A stretch of DNA of 45,841 nucleotides. Origin: CAZSXS01 sp964611385. GTDB taxonomy: Bacteria > Bacillota > Clostridia > Lachnospirales > CAYPQA01. Of the stretch, positions 15,346 through 24,831 are shown piece after piece (within the stretch, counting starts at the first letter, position 1; every line of letters begins with the position of its first letter). The translations under genes and the position numbers were made by a program. The notes beneath the pieces were generated by a model that saw only the letters and a list, made by a program, of their open reading frames with translations, searched no databases and was not told the DNA's origin. The DNA lies in assembly GCA_964611385.1 (NCBI GenBank), contig CAZSXS010000020.1:1-45841 (forward strand). The letters are read 5' to 3'.

Positions 15346-16647
15346 ATGTCTAAACTTGCTTTGCTTGGCGGAGACAAAACCGTAACACTTGATTACAACA
15401 CGGTGGGCTTTGAATCCATGATTACCGATGCAGGGATTGAAAAAGCAATCGAGCTGATGAAAAAGGGTCAGATTTCAACCTCACCCACGGTCAAGAGCTT
15501 CGAAGCTAAATTTGCCAACTACATTGGCACCAAACACTGCCTTTGTGCAAACAGTGGAACTTCATCCATTCAAGAGGCGTTGTTTGCTGTAGGCGTATCA
15601 CCGGGAGACGAGGTCATTACCCCCTCTTATACCTACTGGGCAACAGCCGGCCCTATTGTGGCCTGCGGAGCCAGTGCAGTCTTCTGCGATGTCGATATGG
15701 AAACTTTTTGCATAGATCCCAAGGAGATTGCCAAACTTATTACCAAGAAAACAAAAGCAATCATCTTGACCCATGTTTGGGGAACACCCTGCGATATGGA
15801 TGCTATTAACAAAATTGCAAAAGAGAACAGCATAGCTGTCATTGAAGATGCGTCCCACGCACATGGCAGTACATACAAGGGAAAGAAAATCGGTGCTGTT
15901 TCTGATATCGGCTGTTTCAGTCTGCAGGGGAGCAAAATTCTGGTTGCGGGTGAGGGCGGTATGATTACCACCGACAATACCCTTTACTATGAACGAGCTA
16001 TGTCTCTTGGACATTATGAGAGACTTGAAAAGCTGCCCGAAGCTTCCGACTATCGCAAATTTTTCTTGACCGGACTTGGTCTGAAGCATAGGGTTCACCC
16101 CTTAGGTATTGCTATTGCTGACGCCGGACTTGATATTTTGGACGAGAGAAACCGCATCAGAAACGAAAATGCGAAATACCTGGAGGATTGCATCAAGGAC
16201 GTACCATGTATCATTCCTCAAAAATGCTATGAAGGCACTGAAAAGCAATATTCCTATCACTTTGTTCGCTATGAGGCAGAGCAAATGGACGGAATCTCAG
16301 CCATTTCCTTTATTCGGGCTTTGGCCAGAGAAGGTATGGAGGTTGGACTTTGTGGGTATGGCCGTCTGCATAAGGCGCCTTTATTCTTGGAGGGTGTACC
16401 CTTTGGCTCCGGCGAAGTTTTGGCTAAGTCTGAACCCGTAGAGCTTCCTGTTACCGACTTCTTGGCAAAGAATACCTTCCTTCTGGCTCCCCGCTTTGAA
16501 ACAGAATGCAAGACACTTATTGAGCAATACGCGACTGCGGTTCACAAAGTATACAAAAACAAGGATGCCCTCAAAAAATATGATGTGGAAAACCAGGATA
16601 CCAGCGTCTATGATGCGGTCTCTGCCAGAAGCATCAACGCGCTATAA
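15346..16647 (+). CDS. DegT/DnrJ/EryC1/StrS-family PLP aminotransferase
   Basis: The 433-aa protein is a fold-type I sugar aminotransferase of the DegT group. Visible signatures are ANSGTSSIQEALFAVGVSPG (68-87), PSYTYWA (93-99), IEDASHAHGS with the pyridine-binding Asp168, and SLQGSKIL with the Schiff-base Lys197, followed by GEGGM. Family members usually add an amino group to a keto-sugar; some act as dehydratases. Here it heads a catabolic-looking operon rather than a lipopolysaccharide or antibiotic cluster. It may therefore work in reverse on an amino sugar, or build or remove an amino group in the degradation route. AGGAGG lies four bases before the ATG. The heparinase-like gene follows after 17 bp. 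Confidence 0.92.
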   Translation: MSKLALLGGDKTVTLDYNTVGFESMITDAGIEKAIELMKKGQISTSPTVKSFEAKFANYIGTKHCLCANSGTSSIQEALFAVGVSPGDEVITPSYTYWATAGPIVACGASAVFCDVDMETFCIDPKEIAKLITKKTKAIILTHVWGTPCDMDAINKIAKENSIAVIEDASHAHGSTYKGKKIGAVSDIGCFSLQGSKILVAGEGGMITTDNTLYYERAMSLGHYERLEKLPEASDYRKFFLTGLGLKHRVHPLGIAIADAGLDILDERNRIRNENAKYLEDCIKDVPCIIPQKCYEGTEKQYSYHFVRYEAEQMDGISAISFIRALAREGMEVGLCGYGRLHKAPLFLEGVPFGSGEVLAKSEPVELPVTDFLAKNTFLLAPRFETECKTLIEQYATAVHKVYKNKDALKKYDVENQDTSVYDAVSARSINAL

Positions 16648-16664
16648 TCTGGGAAAGGATATTT

Positions 16665-19424
16665 ATGAACCCAAGGCTTTTTACCACAGCTTCAGAAATC
16701 CGAGAAATCAAACAAAACCTTGAAAAATACCCCTGGTATAAAACTGCATACCTTAACTTGAAAAAGGTTGCTGACGAAATGCTGGAAAAGGGCGTGTTCG
16801 TTCCGGAAATGAGCGGCTTCGTGTTTTATGACTGCTGCAAAAGGGACAATAGTACCTTGGTATTTGACCCCTACACCCCCTATTCTACCTACTGCCCTGT
16901 ATGCGGAATGCGGTACTTTGACGAGCCCCATAAGCGGGCTTGGGTTGTCCGATACCATCACTGGCTTTCCCAAACCTCTGTGCTTTTAGGCATTTGCTAT
17001 CAAATTGAAAAAGATGAAAAGTACGCCGCCCTACTCCATAAGATTTTGATGGACTACAGCAAGGTTTACCAAAGCTTCCCTAACAACGACAACGAGCTGG
17101 GCCCCACCAGAATGGCTCAGTCCACCTATATGGAATCGGTTTTCATCCTTTATTTTGCCGGAGGTTATGACCTGGTGATCGAAAGTCCTCTATTTACCGA
17201 GGAGGACAAAAAGGAAATTGAGACGAAGTTTTTTAGCGTTTCGGTTGAAGCCATCCTAGACTACGACGAGGGCAGAAATAACAGGCAAGCCTTTAACAAT
17301 GCCGGTTTGATTGCCGTTGCCACCCTATTGAATGATCAAAAGCTTATTGACTACGCTCTGTATGGCCCCAACGGCTTTGTCAGTCATATGAAAAACTCTG
17401 TTCTTTCAGATGGCTTTTGGTACGAGGGAGATAATTATCATTTCGCCACAGTTCCCTCCCTTGTCAACATTGCCGAGATTTGCTTACGAAACAATCTTAA
17501 TCTGTATGAGCAATCCTTTGATGGCCATAGCATTGAAGATTTGTTCACAGCTCCTCTTCTTTCCCTTCAACCTGATTTGACCTTTCCTTCCAGAAAAGAC
17601 TCTAGATACAAAAACGACATCACCCAACGCTGGTACGCCGGTCTTTATGAGCTGGCCTACAAACGATATAAAAACCCTCTATTTTCCGCTGTCTTGCAAA
17701 AAGCCTACTCTCAACCCCCAGAGAATAAACAATATGCAAGTGCAGCCGGTATAATGGATATCTTCGCCCCTGTAGAAGCAAGCCGCAGCATGATGGACTG
17801 GAGAGGCTTTTTAAACATGGAGCCGGAGCTTATTCAAAATGATAAAGCGCAAAACCAAAGCGTACTATTGGACGGAACAGGCTTTGGGGTTTTACAAAGA
17901 AGCGACGGAACCTATGTCGGACTGGACTACGGAGATTACGGCGGCGGCCACGGCCACCCAGACCGTTTGAACCTAAACTACTTCTACAAAGGTAAGCGTT
18001 GGCTTACAGACTTTGGAACCGGCAGTTATTATTTTGACCATCTTTTCTGGTACCGCTCTACCATAGGGCACAATGTCATCGGTGTGGACGGCAAAACGCA
18101 GCTTGAAAGAGACGGTGTCTGTACCCACTTTTATGCTTCAGAATCCCTCAGCTTGATGCGTGGTGAAATCGAAGGCATTGCTTATGGCGTGGATATGTCC
18201 AGAACTGTTTTCCTCGTTGATGGTCTTTTGATTGATTTTTATACAGCAACCTCAGAGGAAAACCATCAGTATCACTATGCCCTCCATAGCTTCGGCGAAC
18301 TGGAAGGCCCCTTTACCGCTTCCCCTGCAAAGCTTTCAGGGGATAAGTACGAATTCTTACATGAAGTGCAAAGCCTTAGCCCTACAAGCGATAACTTTGC
18401 CATCTGCTTTAACGACAATGGCGAAAAGCTGTATGTATATACACCTACTGACCAAACCAACTTTTATTCAGCTAAAGCCTATGGCCCGCCGGACAAAATC
18501 CCACAACGTTTTCCCATTTTGATTTTGGAAGAGCAAGCAAAGAGCTGTGCCTTTGTCACCGTGTTGGAAGCCAGGGAAAAAGGGGAGGAAGCAAGGGTTT
18601 CCGCTGTCTCTGTACAAGCAAGTCTCATTACTGTCTCTTACAAAAATGGTACAAAGCTGCAAGTTTTATTGAATTCGGATGAAACCTTTCAAATAACCAA
18701 AGACGGGAACACCCAATGCATCAATCCAAGGGTGAACAAACCTGCTAAAAGCAAGCCCTCCTTTATAACAAATCAAAATAAAATCAATGCAATACCGAAG
18801 CCACAAGCCGAAATCATTAAGGTTGAGCGCACCAAGCCTGTGGATCGCTTCCCCTTTGAGCCCAACATTTTCATCAATCAGCCTTCGCAGATTCGCAGAA
18901 ACGAAAAAAGATATGGCGATGAAAATGACCTTTCGGCAGAAGCCATGATTTGCGACAACGGCGACAGCTTGATTGTACGGGTGCTTGTTCGGGACGATGT
19001 AGTCTGCTTCGCTGGCGGAAAGTTCCCCTGTGATAACGATTCCATTCAGTTATATATTGATAAGAATCCTGAAAAGGTGGAAAAGGAAAACGTTGTATTT
19101 GGCTTTATTGTGTCGGGCGTTCAAAACGACGAGGCCACAAAAATTGTTCCCCTTCTTTCCCCGGTCAAGAACAATGACCTACTCGCAGCTTGCATTGCAC
19201 CAACCGAAAACGGATACGAAGCCCTCATTGTGATTCCTTGGGAAGCCCTCAACGGAAGACCAGAGGAAGGCAGCATCATAGGCTTTGACCTCCTGATCAA
19301 TGACCGTGACAGTGGAACTCGGCGAGACCTGCAAGCTGTCTGGTCTGGTTGCTATGAAAACGAGCGGGTTTACCTGCAGCGGGAACTACACGTTAGGAGC
19401 CGATTTGGAAAGTTGAAACTTTAA
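16665..19424 (+). CDS. Heparinase II/III-family polysaccharide lyase with CBM9-like C-terminus
   Basis: The 919-aa protein has an (alpha/alpha) toroid at about 90-380 and a beta-sandwich heparinase II/III domain at about 400-640. Characteristic residues include FNNAGLIA (210-217), WYEGDNYHF (252-260), GGGHGHPDRLNL (426-437) and RSTIGHNVIGVDG (464-476); these include the Tyr and His expected for beta-elimination of uronate-containing glycans. A CBM9-like sugar-binding domain occupies about 735-919. Cys57, Cys58, Cys77 and Cys80 could hold a structural metal. There is no signal peptide, so it should act in the cytoplasm on imported oligosaccharides. This fits the ABC importer at the end of the operon. 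It is longer than most family members because of the tail. Confidence 0.88.
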   Translation: MNPRLFTTASEIREIKQNLEKYPWYKTAYLNLKKVADEMLEKGVFVPEMSGFVFYDCCKRDNSTLVFDPYTPYSTYCPVCGMRYFDEPHKRAWVVRYHHWLSQTSVLLGICYQIEKDEKYAALLHKILMDYSKVYQSFPNNDNELGPTRMAQSTYMESVFILYFAGGYDLVIESPLFTEEDKKEIETKFFSVSVEAILDYDEGRNNRQAFNNAGLIAVATLLNDQKLIDYALYGPNGFVSHMKNSVLSDGFWYEGDNYHFATVPSLVNIAEICLRNNLNLYEQSFDGHSIEDLFTAPLLSLQPDLTFPSRKDSRYKNDITQRWYAGLYELAYKRYKNPLFSAVLQKAYSQPPENKQYASAAGIMDIFAPVEASRSMMDWRGFLNMEPELIQNDKAQNQSVLLDGTGFGVLQRSDGTYVGLDYGDYGGGHGHPDRLNLNYFYKGKRWLTDFGTGSYYFDHLFWYRSTIGHNVIGVDGKTQLERDGVCTHFYASESLSLMRGEIEGIAYGVDMSRTVFLVDGLLIDFYTATSEENHQYHYALHSFGELEGPFTASPAKLSGDKYEFLHEVQSLSPTSDNFAICFNDNGEKLYVYTPTDQTNFYSAKAYGPPDKIPQRFPILILEEQAKSCAFVTVLEAREKGEEARVSAVSVQASLITVSYKNGTKLQVLLNSDETFQITKDGNTQCINPRVNKPAKSKPSFITNQNKINAIPKPQAEIIKVERTKPVDRFPFEPNIFINQPSQIRRNEKRYGDENDLSAEAMICDNGDSLIVRVLVRDDVVCFAGGKFPCDNDSIQLYIDKNPEKVEKENVVFGFIVSGVQNDEATKIVPLLSPVKNNDLLAACIAPTENGYEALIVIPWEALNGRPEEGSIIGFDLLINDRDSGTRRDLQAVWSGCYENERVYLQRELHVRSRFGKLKL

Positions 19425-19443
19425 AGAACAAGAGGCGATTTTT

Positions 19444-20253
19444 TTGCTTGATTTATTTAGAGATAATCCTGTAGTCAATTGGCATGAGCATGTTTGGTTC
19501 GACAAAGACATGAACCTAGACATGAAGCGACTGGAGGAAATCATTCAAATGGCAGAAGCCACCTATACGGATACCCTAGTTGTATCCAATCCGGTTTTGG
19601 CCTTCGATTGTCCCCCAGAGCTTTTCAGAAAGTGCAACGACTCTGTATACGAAGCCATGAAGCACTACCCCAAACTTTTGCGGGGTCTCTGCTTTGTTAA
19701 TCCCGGTTATATCCGGGAGTCCCTTGCAGAAATCGACCGCTGCATACAGGAATATGGATTCCTCGGGGTGAAGCTTTATAATCAATACTTGATTTCCGAC
19801 CCCATCTTAGAGGACTTGCTGAATCGCTGTGCAGAAATGGATATTCCCATACTCGAACATGCCTGCAAGCTGAATTTTTACCAAGAGTACCAACCCTTTG
19901 CCTCTCATGGGGTTCACTTTGCGAAGGTGGCCCAAAGGCACCCGGAGATAACCTTTATTCACGCCCACATCGGCGGCGGCGGAGACTGGGAATGGTCCCT
20001 AAAAGCCATTGCGCCCTATAAAAATGTTTTCACCGACATGAGCGGTAGCGTCTGTGACCGAGCCATCGTAGAGGAAAGTGTCCGTTTCCTAGGCGCTGAA
20101 CGCATTTTGTTCGGCACCGATATGTCTTACTCCGGTTGTGTAGGCAAAATTCTCGGCGCAGATATCTCTACCGCCGATAAGGTTGAAATTTTAAATAATA
20201 CGTACTTTCAGAGATACTTGAAGCAAACGAAAAAGTCGGGTGATTGTAAATGA
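19444..20253 (+). CDS. Amidohydrolase family protein (amidohydrolase_2 type), metal site intact
   Basis: The 269-aa protein is a TIM-barrel metal-dependent hydrolase. The expected ligands are in place: His14-x-His16 in NWHEHVWF, His139 in ILEHA, His175 in FIHAHIGGGG, and Asp226 in LFGTDMSY. Lys110 in GVKLYNQ is the usual strand-end residue. Relatives hydrolyse lactones or decarboxylate or hydrate ring acids; the reaction here is unknown but a sugar lactone or unsaturated acid is plausible. It uses a TTG start at 19444, about 10 bases after AAGAGG; no ATG gives the full N-terminus. It lies 19 bp after the heparinase gene and overlaps the next amidohydrolase-like gene by ATGA, so the two are probably made in equal amounts. 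Confidence 0.9.
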   Translation: MLDLFRDNPVVNWHEHVWFDKDMNLDMKRLEEIIQMAEATYTDTLVVSNPVLAFDCPPELFRKCNDSVYEAMKHYPKLLRGLCFVNPGYIRESLAEIDRCIQEYGFLGVKLYNQYLISDPILEDLLNRCAEMDIPILEHACKLNFYQEYQPFASHGVHFAKVAQRHPEITFIHAHIGGGGDWEWSLKAIAPYKNVFTDMSGSVCDRAIVEESVRFLGAERILFGTDMSYSGCVGKILGADISTADKVEILNNTYFQRYLKQTKKSGDCK

Positions 20254-21041
20254 TTCTTGATGTAAACACCTATATCGGCCATTTCCCTTTTCGAAAGGTC
20301 ATTGGGGGCGCCTTTGAAACCATAACGGTTGATATCCTGAAGCAGTATTTGAAAAAGTCTGGTATTGACAAGGCTGTGGTTTCAAATCTGAACGCTGTTT
20401 TTTATCGCAATACGATGGCGGGAAACCTGGAGCTGCATGAGCAGGCCCCCCAGGATAACATGCTGATAAAGGCTTGTGTGATAAACCCCAAGTATCCCGA
20501 ATGGGAGAATGATTTTGTAACCTGTGTGACCAAACTCGAGTTTCAAGCTTTGGAGCTGTACCCCTATTATCACGAATACCGCCTGAATGAGCCGGAAGCC
20601 CTGAAGCTTTTGGACCTGGCCGGTAAGTTAAACGTACCCGTGATTTTGCCTTGTGCGATCGAAAACATTCGGCAAAAGCACCACCTGGACACCGCCCGCA
20701 ATTTAGAGATCAGCGAGGTCAGCGAAGCCTTAAAGCTAAACAAAACTGCAAATGTGATCCTGACCAACGGCCCCTCCCTTTCCATGGCTAACGCCTTGAA
20801 AGACATAGTGGGTAGCCGTAGCGGGAAGGTGTTTTATGATTTTACCCGCTTGGAGGTTTTCAACCAATCTCTGGCCAACCTCATTGCCTTGGCCGGTATA
20901 GAGCAGCTTGTGTTTTCTAGCATTACCCCCTTGCAGTATGCCGAGTGCCAACTTGTGAAGCTTGAATTTTTGAACTCCAGTCCCGAAGACAAGACAAAAG
21001 TTTTAAGCAAGAACCTTGAAAAGATATTCAATTTGCAATGA
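20250..21041 (+). CDS. Amidohydrolase-fold protein lacking metal ligands (probable pseudoenzyme)
   Basis: The 263-aa protein aligns in length and layout with the preceding amidohydrolase. Its metal-binding positions are changed: the opening DVHTHIG of the family reads DVNTYIG (Asn6, Tyr8), the later strand-end His is replaced in VILTNGPSL, and the GTD or GSD active-site Asp is absent in LVFSSITPLQ. It is unlikely to be a normal metal hydrolase. The start overlaps the upstream stop (ATGA), so the pair is translationally coupled. A non-catalytic subunit of a hetero-oligomer with the 269-aa enzyme is the simplest reading. A new metal-free activity cannot be excluded. Confidence 0.8.
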   Translation: MILDVNTYIGHFPFRKVIGGAFETITVDILKQYLKKSGIDKAVVSNLNAVFYRNTMAGNLELHEQAPQDNMLIKACVINPKYPEWENDFVTCVTKLEFQALELYPYYHEYRLNEPEALKLLDLAGKLNVPVILPCAIENIRQKHHLDTARNLEISEVSEALKLNKTANVILTNGPSLSMANALKDIVGSRSGKVFYDFTRLEVFNQSLANLIALAGIEQLVFSSITPLQYAECQLVKLEFLNSSPEDKTKVLSKNLEKIFNLQ

Positions 21042-21061
21042 AAAAGAAGGAGTAGATACGG

Positions 21062-22957
21062 ATGCGCCTACAAGAACAGTTGGCTCGAAAACAGCAGTAC
21101 AACAAGCTTTATCTTCCCATCGTGCTGAAAGAAATCCAGCTTGGCATAAACCGTGACCCAAAGGAGGGCGGGATTGGTTCCCGCTCTTGGGTTTGGAGTT
21201 GTTTAACCCTCTTTGAGGAAGGCTATGCCAAAGAAGCGAACCAAGTCATCATGGCTCTGACCTTGGAACATTGCCATTTTTTGCCGATGCAGTTTTTATC
21301 CATCATCTGCCGATACAAGGATCTGCTTTCCCCCGAGACTCGGGCAAAGATAGACGCTTATATAAAGTCTGAGCTGGACTTTGCCGCCGGGAAAGGCATA
21401 CATATCTCCATGTTCAATGACAACTTTGCCAACATGGCCATGTACACCCTCCTGGTAGCCGGAGAATTGTATGGCTTGCCGGAGTACTTCAAGGCTGGGC
21501 TAGCAAAGTTGGAAGAGGTTACGGATGTGTTCAGACGCTGCGGGCAGATTATGGAATACAGCAGTCCGGTTTACACAGCCATCGACGTACTTTGCTTTGC
21601 CGAAATGGTAAACCATGTTCATGATGAGTATGCAAAATCACTGGCCGCAAAATGCGAGGAACGGATGTGGCTTGAGGTTGCGGCCTTGTTCCACAAACCC
21701 AGCGGCAGGATGGCCGGGCCCATATCCAGGGCCTATACCACAGACACCATAGGACATCCCAACATTACCACCGCCCTTCTATGGATGGGTTTTGGAGAGG
21801 CAGCGATTATCAATCCCATTCAGGATTATTTTCCAAAGCGCCCCAATCAGGTCATTCATGTAAGCGAAAATGCCTTGCTCCTTCCGAACTGCGCTTGGCT
21901 GGCAAACGTTACCTTTCATATTCCCGAGTACCTCATGGACCTGGCCTTGAACAAGAAGTTTCCCTTTGAGGCTGCCTTTAGCACCGAGTGTATTCCTTCC
22001 GATGCCTTGGCATACAATGAAGAGGATGAACCCTTTTGTCTCTATGGTGGGTATCGGGGCCTAAACTATACCTATATGACAGAGGAATATGCCTTGGGCA
22101 CGGCTAAGGGTCAGTATCATTCCGGTTCCATGAGTGAGTCCTTTTATATCAGCTACAAAAATCAAAAGGAAGCCAAGGACTTAACCCATACCAATGTGGT
22201 CTTCTCTAACTATGTCTTTAACGACAAGAAGTTCTTGGAGAAAAACACCTATGCTTACTATGGCGACTGTGATAACTGGGGCTTCCGGGATGAAGGGCGA
22301 AAATTCGGCATCCAACATAAGGATACTTCCATGATGGTTTACAAGCCTCTTCATCTTGAAAGACAGCATGTTCGAAGCGCAAAGCTTTCCATTTATCTTC
22401 CAACCCATTTTAACTCGGAGTATGAATTCTATGCCAATGGATGGATAGATAAAGAGCAAGGTTTTGCGTCAAAGGAAGCAGTTCCTGTGGCCGTAAAGGC
22501 TGGCTCCTGTTACTTTGGCTTTATCCCTCTGGCTCTGACCGATTTTGGACGGGAGGCGGCTGTGAAATTGGAGCGGGAAAACAATTTTTATCTCATCTCC
22601 TTCTATAATTATGAGGGAGAAGAAAGATGCTTTGAAGCCATGGATTTGATTAATGCCCAAAGCGGTTTTGTCTGCATTTGCAAAACTCAAGAGGAATGCA
22701 AATCCATGGAGGAATTTTATGCACAGCTGCTTTCGGCTGCAATTACCGACACCCTTGAAACTTCTGCAAAAGCGCTGACTCGCAGAGTAAAATACAAAAA
22801 CAAAGATTTGGAGTTATTTATGGCTTTGAATCCTTTGACAGAATCCATCTTTGTGGACACCATCAACAAAAGACCAAGGGATAACAGTATGCTGATGCGG
22901 GTAGAGGGCCTTGACTTATCTAAAATTCCCTTTACCATGGAAAACGAAAAAGAGTAG
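21062..22957 (+). CDS. Uncharacterised 631-aa protein, toroid-like, glycan-degradation context
   Basis: I do not recognise a named family with certainty. The first 300 residues are helical with regularly spaced aromatic and Gly residues (GSRSWVWSCLTLFEEG, SMFNDNFANMAM, GHPNITTALLWMGFG), as in (alpha/alpha) toroid lyases and glycosidases. The rest is beta-rich (YHSGSMSESFYISY, SAKLSIYLPTHF), resembling the sandwich part of polysaccharide lyases. There is no signal peptide, so it is cytoplasmic. AAGAAGGAG lies 9 bases before the ATG, and the permease gene starts 29 bp downstream. A second lyase or hydrolase acting on the same imported oligosaccharide is likely. Conserved catalytic residues cannot be named from the sequence alone. 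Confidence 0.75.
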   Translation: MRLQEQLARKQQYNKLYLPIVLKEIQLGINRDPKEGGIGSRSWVWSCLTLFEEGYAKEANQVIMALTLEHCHFLPMQFLSIICRYKDLLSPETRAKIDAYIKSELDFAAGKGIHISMFNDNFANMAMYTLLVAGELYGLPEYFKAGLAKLEEVTDVFRRCGQIMEYSSPVYTAIDVLCFAEMVNHVHDEYAKSLAAKCEERMWLEVAALFHKPSGRMAGPISRAYTTDTIGHPNITTALLWMGFGEAAIINPIQDYFPKRPNQVIHVSENALLLPNCAWLANVTFHIPEYLMDLALNKKFPFEAAFSTECIPSDALAYNEEDEPFCLYGGYRGLNYTYMTEEYALGTAKGQYHSGSMSESFYISYKNQKEAKDLTHTNVVFSNYVFNDKKFLEKNTYAYYGDCDNWGFRDEGRKFGIQHKDTSMMVYKPLHLERQHVRSAKLSIYLPTHFNSEYEFYANGWIDKEQGFASKEAVPVAVKAGSCYFGFIPLALTDFGREAAVKLERENNFYLISFYNYEGEERCFEAMDLINAQSGFVCICKTQEECKSMEEFYAQLLSAAITDTLETSAKALTRRVKYKNKDLELFMALNPLTESIFVDTINKRPRDNSMLMRVEGLDLSKIPFTMENEKE

Positions 22958-22986
22958 CAGAAATAAGAACTATAAGGAGGGTTGTA

Positions 22987-23898
22987 ATGAAATCAAAGAA
23001 TAAGAAAAGAAAAATTTTCACAGTGACAAACATAACGCTATACTTAATGTTCTTGCCGGTGTTTATTTATTATGTAGTGTTCAGTTACATACCCATGGCG
23101 GGTATCTCTATCGCTTTTATGGACTTTCGAGCCAGCGGGTTCAGAGGTTGGGTAGGCTTTGACAATTTTAAGTATATCTTTAACTTAAACTTTTTTTGGA
23201 ATGCTTTCAAAAATACCATTGTTTACATCGTTTACAACTACATCTTTTCCTTTCCTGCTCCCATTATTCTTGCTTTGCTTCTTAACGAGGTTCGTCATTC
23301 CTTGTACAAGAAGTTTGTTCAGACTGTTAGTGTGATGCCACATTTCATATCTTGGGTTGTTGTTTCCGGTTTGTTTTTGGTTTTAATGTCACCAACCAAC
23401 GGCTACATCAATGAAATCATTAAATTCTTTGGAGGTGAGAGTGTTTTCTTCTGGTCCAAAGGTGATTGGTTTAAGCCTTTGGTTACCATGGTACGAGTGT
23501 GGAAGGGGGTTGGCTACAGCACCATCATCTATCTAGCTGCACTATCCAGTGTTGATCAAGAGTTATATGAGGCTGCTGTTATCGACGGTGCCAATCGTTG
23601 GAAACAAACCATTCACATTACGCTAACAGCAATTAAACCTGTTGTTTTAGTCGTCTTTGTATTATCCTTCTCTGGTGTATTAAATTTATTTGAGCCTGTT
23701 TTCGCCTTCTTGAATGACATGGTTATTTTAAAGGCTGACTCCTTAGATACCTATATCTTTCGGGTTGGTATTGTAAATGCCAAGTTCCCTGTTGCGGTTG
23801 CAACTGGATTGTTCAAGTCTGCCATTGCTTTTGTTCTGGTTATCTTAACCAATCTGCTGAGCAAGAAGCTTACCGAAGACGGTTCCAGCGTCTTATAA
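22987..23898 (+). CDS. ABC transporter permease, CUT1/LplB type
   Basis: The 303-aa integral membrane protein has about six transmembrane helices and the cytoplasmic EAA loop EAAVIDGANRWKQTIHITL that contacts the ATPase. The N-terminus (LPVFIYYVVFSYIPMAGISI) and length match the LplB/YtcP-associated branch that imports oligosaccharides in Bacillota. It pairs with the next gene to form the channel. GGAGGG precedes the ATG by six bases. The best-known relatives import pectin-derived or uronate oligosaccharides, in keeping with the upstream lyase. Confidence 0.93.
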   Translation: MKSKNKKRKIFTVTNITLYLMFLPVFIYYVVFSYIPMAGISIAFMDFRASGFRGWVGFDNFKYIFNLNFFWNAFKNTIVYIVYNYIFSFPAPIILALLLNEVRHSLYKKFVQTVSVMPHFISWVVVSGLFLVLMSPTNGYINEIIKFFGGESVFFWSKGDWFKPLVTMVRVWKGVGYSTIIYLAALSSVDQELYEAAVIDGANRWKQTIHITLTAIKPVVLVVFVLSFSGVLNLFEPVFAFLNDMVILKADSLDTYIFRVGIVNAKFPVAVATGLFKSAIAFVLVILTNLLSKKLTEDGSSVL

Positions 23899-23925
23899 TA
23901 CAATTCCCAAAGGAGGATCCATCTT

Positions 23926-24807
23926 ATGAAGCCGACAAGAGGAGAAAAAATATTTGGTTACTTCAATAATTTTTTCCTTTTTCTCTTTGCGCTGTTAATG
24001 ATTTTTCCTGTAGTCTACGTCCTTAAAATTTCCTTGGACGTGGGGCCAAAAAGCGACATTAATCTGTCTTTGATTCCCAAAGAAGCCTCTTTGGTATTTT
24101 ACAGGATGATTTTTAACAAGCCCAACATAGCCCGTGCTTTTATGACTTCAGTAAAAGTTACCTTAATAGGAACAATTATCTCTGTTGTTTTAGAGGCTTT
24201 TGGCGCATACTCTATATCGAAAAAAGATTTACCTGGGTACAAGTTTTTAACCTATATGCTCATTGTGCCCATGATGTTTTCCGGCGGTATTATCCCGCTC
24301 TACTTGGTTGTGAAAGGCGTAGGCCTACTGAATTCCTTTTGGTCTCTGATCCTTCCCTCCTGCATCAGTGGATGGAACATGATTTTGATGCGTAATTATT
24401 ACTGGAGTATTCATGAGAGCTTAAAGGAATCCGCACGGATTGACGGAGCCAGTGAAATTACTGTATTTTTGCGCATCATACTCCCCCTTTCTCAGCCGGT
24501 TCTAGCCGCAATCGGCCTTTTTACCTTTGTAGGCTACTGGAATTCCTTTTACAACGCTTTGATGTTTATCACAGACCCCGCCAAGTATCCTTTCACCCTA
24601 GTCTTGCGTGAAATGATTACCCTGGCACAATCCCTGGAAACCCAAGGTCTCCAATCTGGGCTTACGCAAGAGCAGCTCTCCAACGTTAATTCCGAAAGCC
24701 TATCGGCTGCGATGATTGTGGTTTCCATTATCCCCGTTGTTATTGTTTACCCCTTTATGCAAAAATACTTTGTAAAGGGAATTATGGTTGGCTCCGTTAA
24801 GGGCTAA
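23926..24807 (+). CDS. ABC transporter permease, CUT1/YtcP type
   Basis: The 293-aa protein is the second permease of the importer. It has about six membrane helices and the EAA loop ESARIDGASEITVFLRIILP. The PMMFSGGIIPLYLVVKGVGL stretch is typical of YtcP-like carbohydrate permeases. AGGAGG lies upstream of the ATG, and the gap from the first permease is 27 bp. No ABC ATPase gene is in the operon; in Bacillota these importers commonly borrow a shared ATPase of the MsmX type encoded elsewhere. Confidence 0.93.
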   Translation: MKPTRGEKIFGYFNNFFLFLFALLMIFPVVYVLKISLDVGPKSDINLSLIPKEASLVFYRMIFNKPNIARAFMTSVKVTLIGTIISVVLEAFGAYSISKKDLPGYKFLTYMLIVPMMFSGGIIPLYLVVKGVGLLNSFWSLILPSCISGWNMILMRNYYWSIHESLKESARIDGASEITVFLRIILPLSQPVLAAIGLFTFVGYWNSFYNALMFITDPAKYPFTLVLREMITLAQSLETQGLQSGLTQEQLSNVNSESLSAAMIVVSIIPVVIVYPFMQKYFVKGIMVGSVKG

Positions 24808-24831
24808 ATATTAAAAAGAGAGGTATTTTAA

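Noticed and set aside
15598..16098. 166-aa minus-strand open frame inside the DegT gene
   Set aside because: It is a shadow of a clear DegT coding sequence, with no RBS or family match.
15346..16647. DegT gene as part of an antibiotic or O-antigen cluster
   Set aside because: No nucleotide-sugar or glycosyltransferase genes are present; the neighbours are a lyase, hydrolases and an importer.
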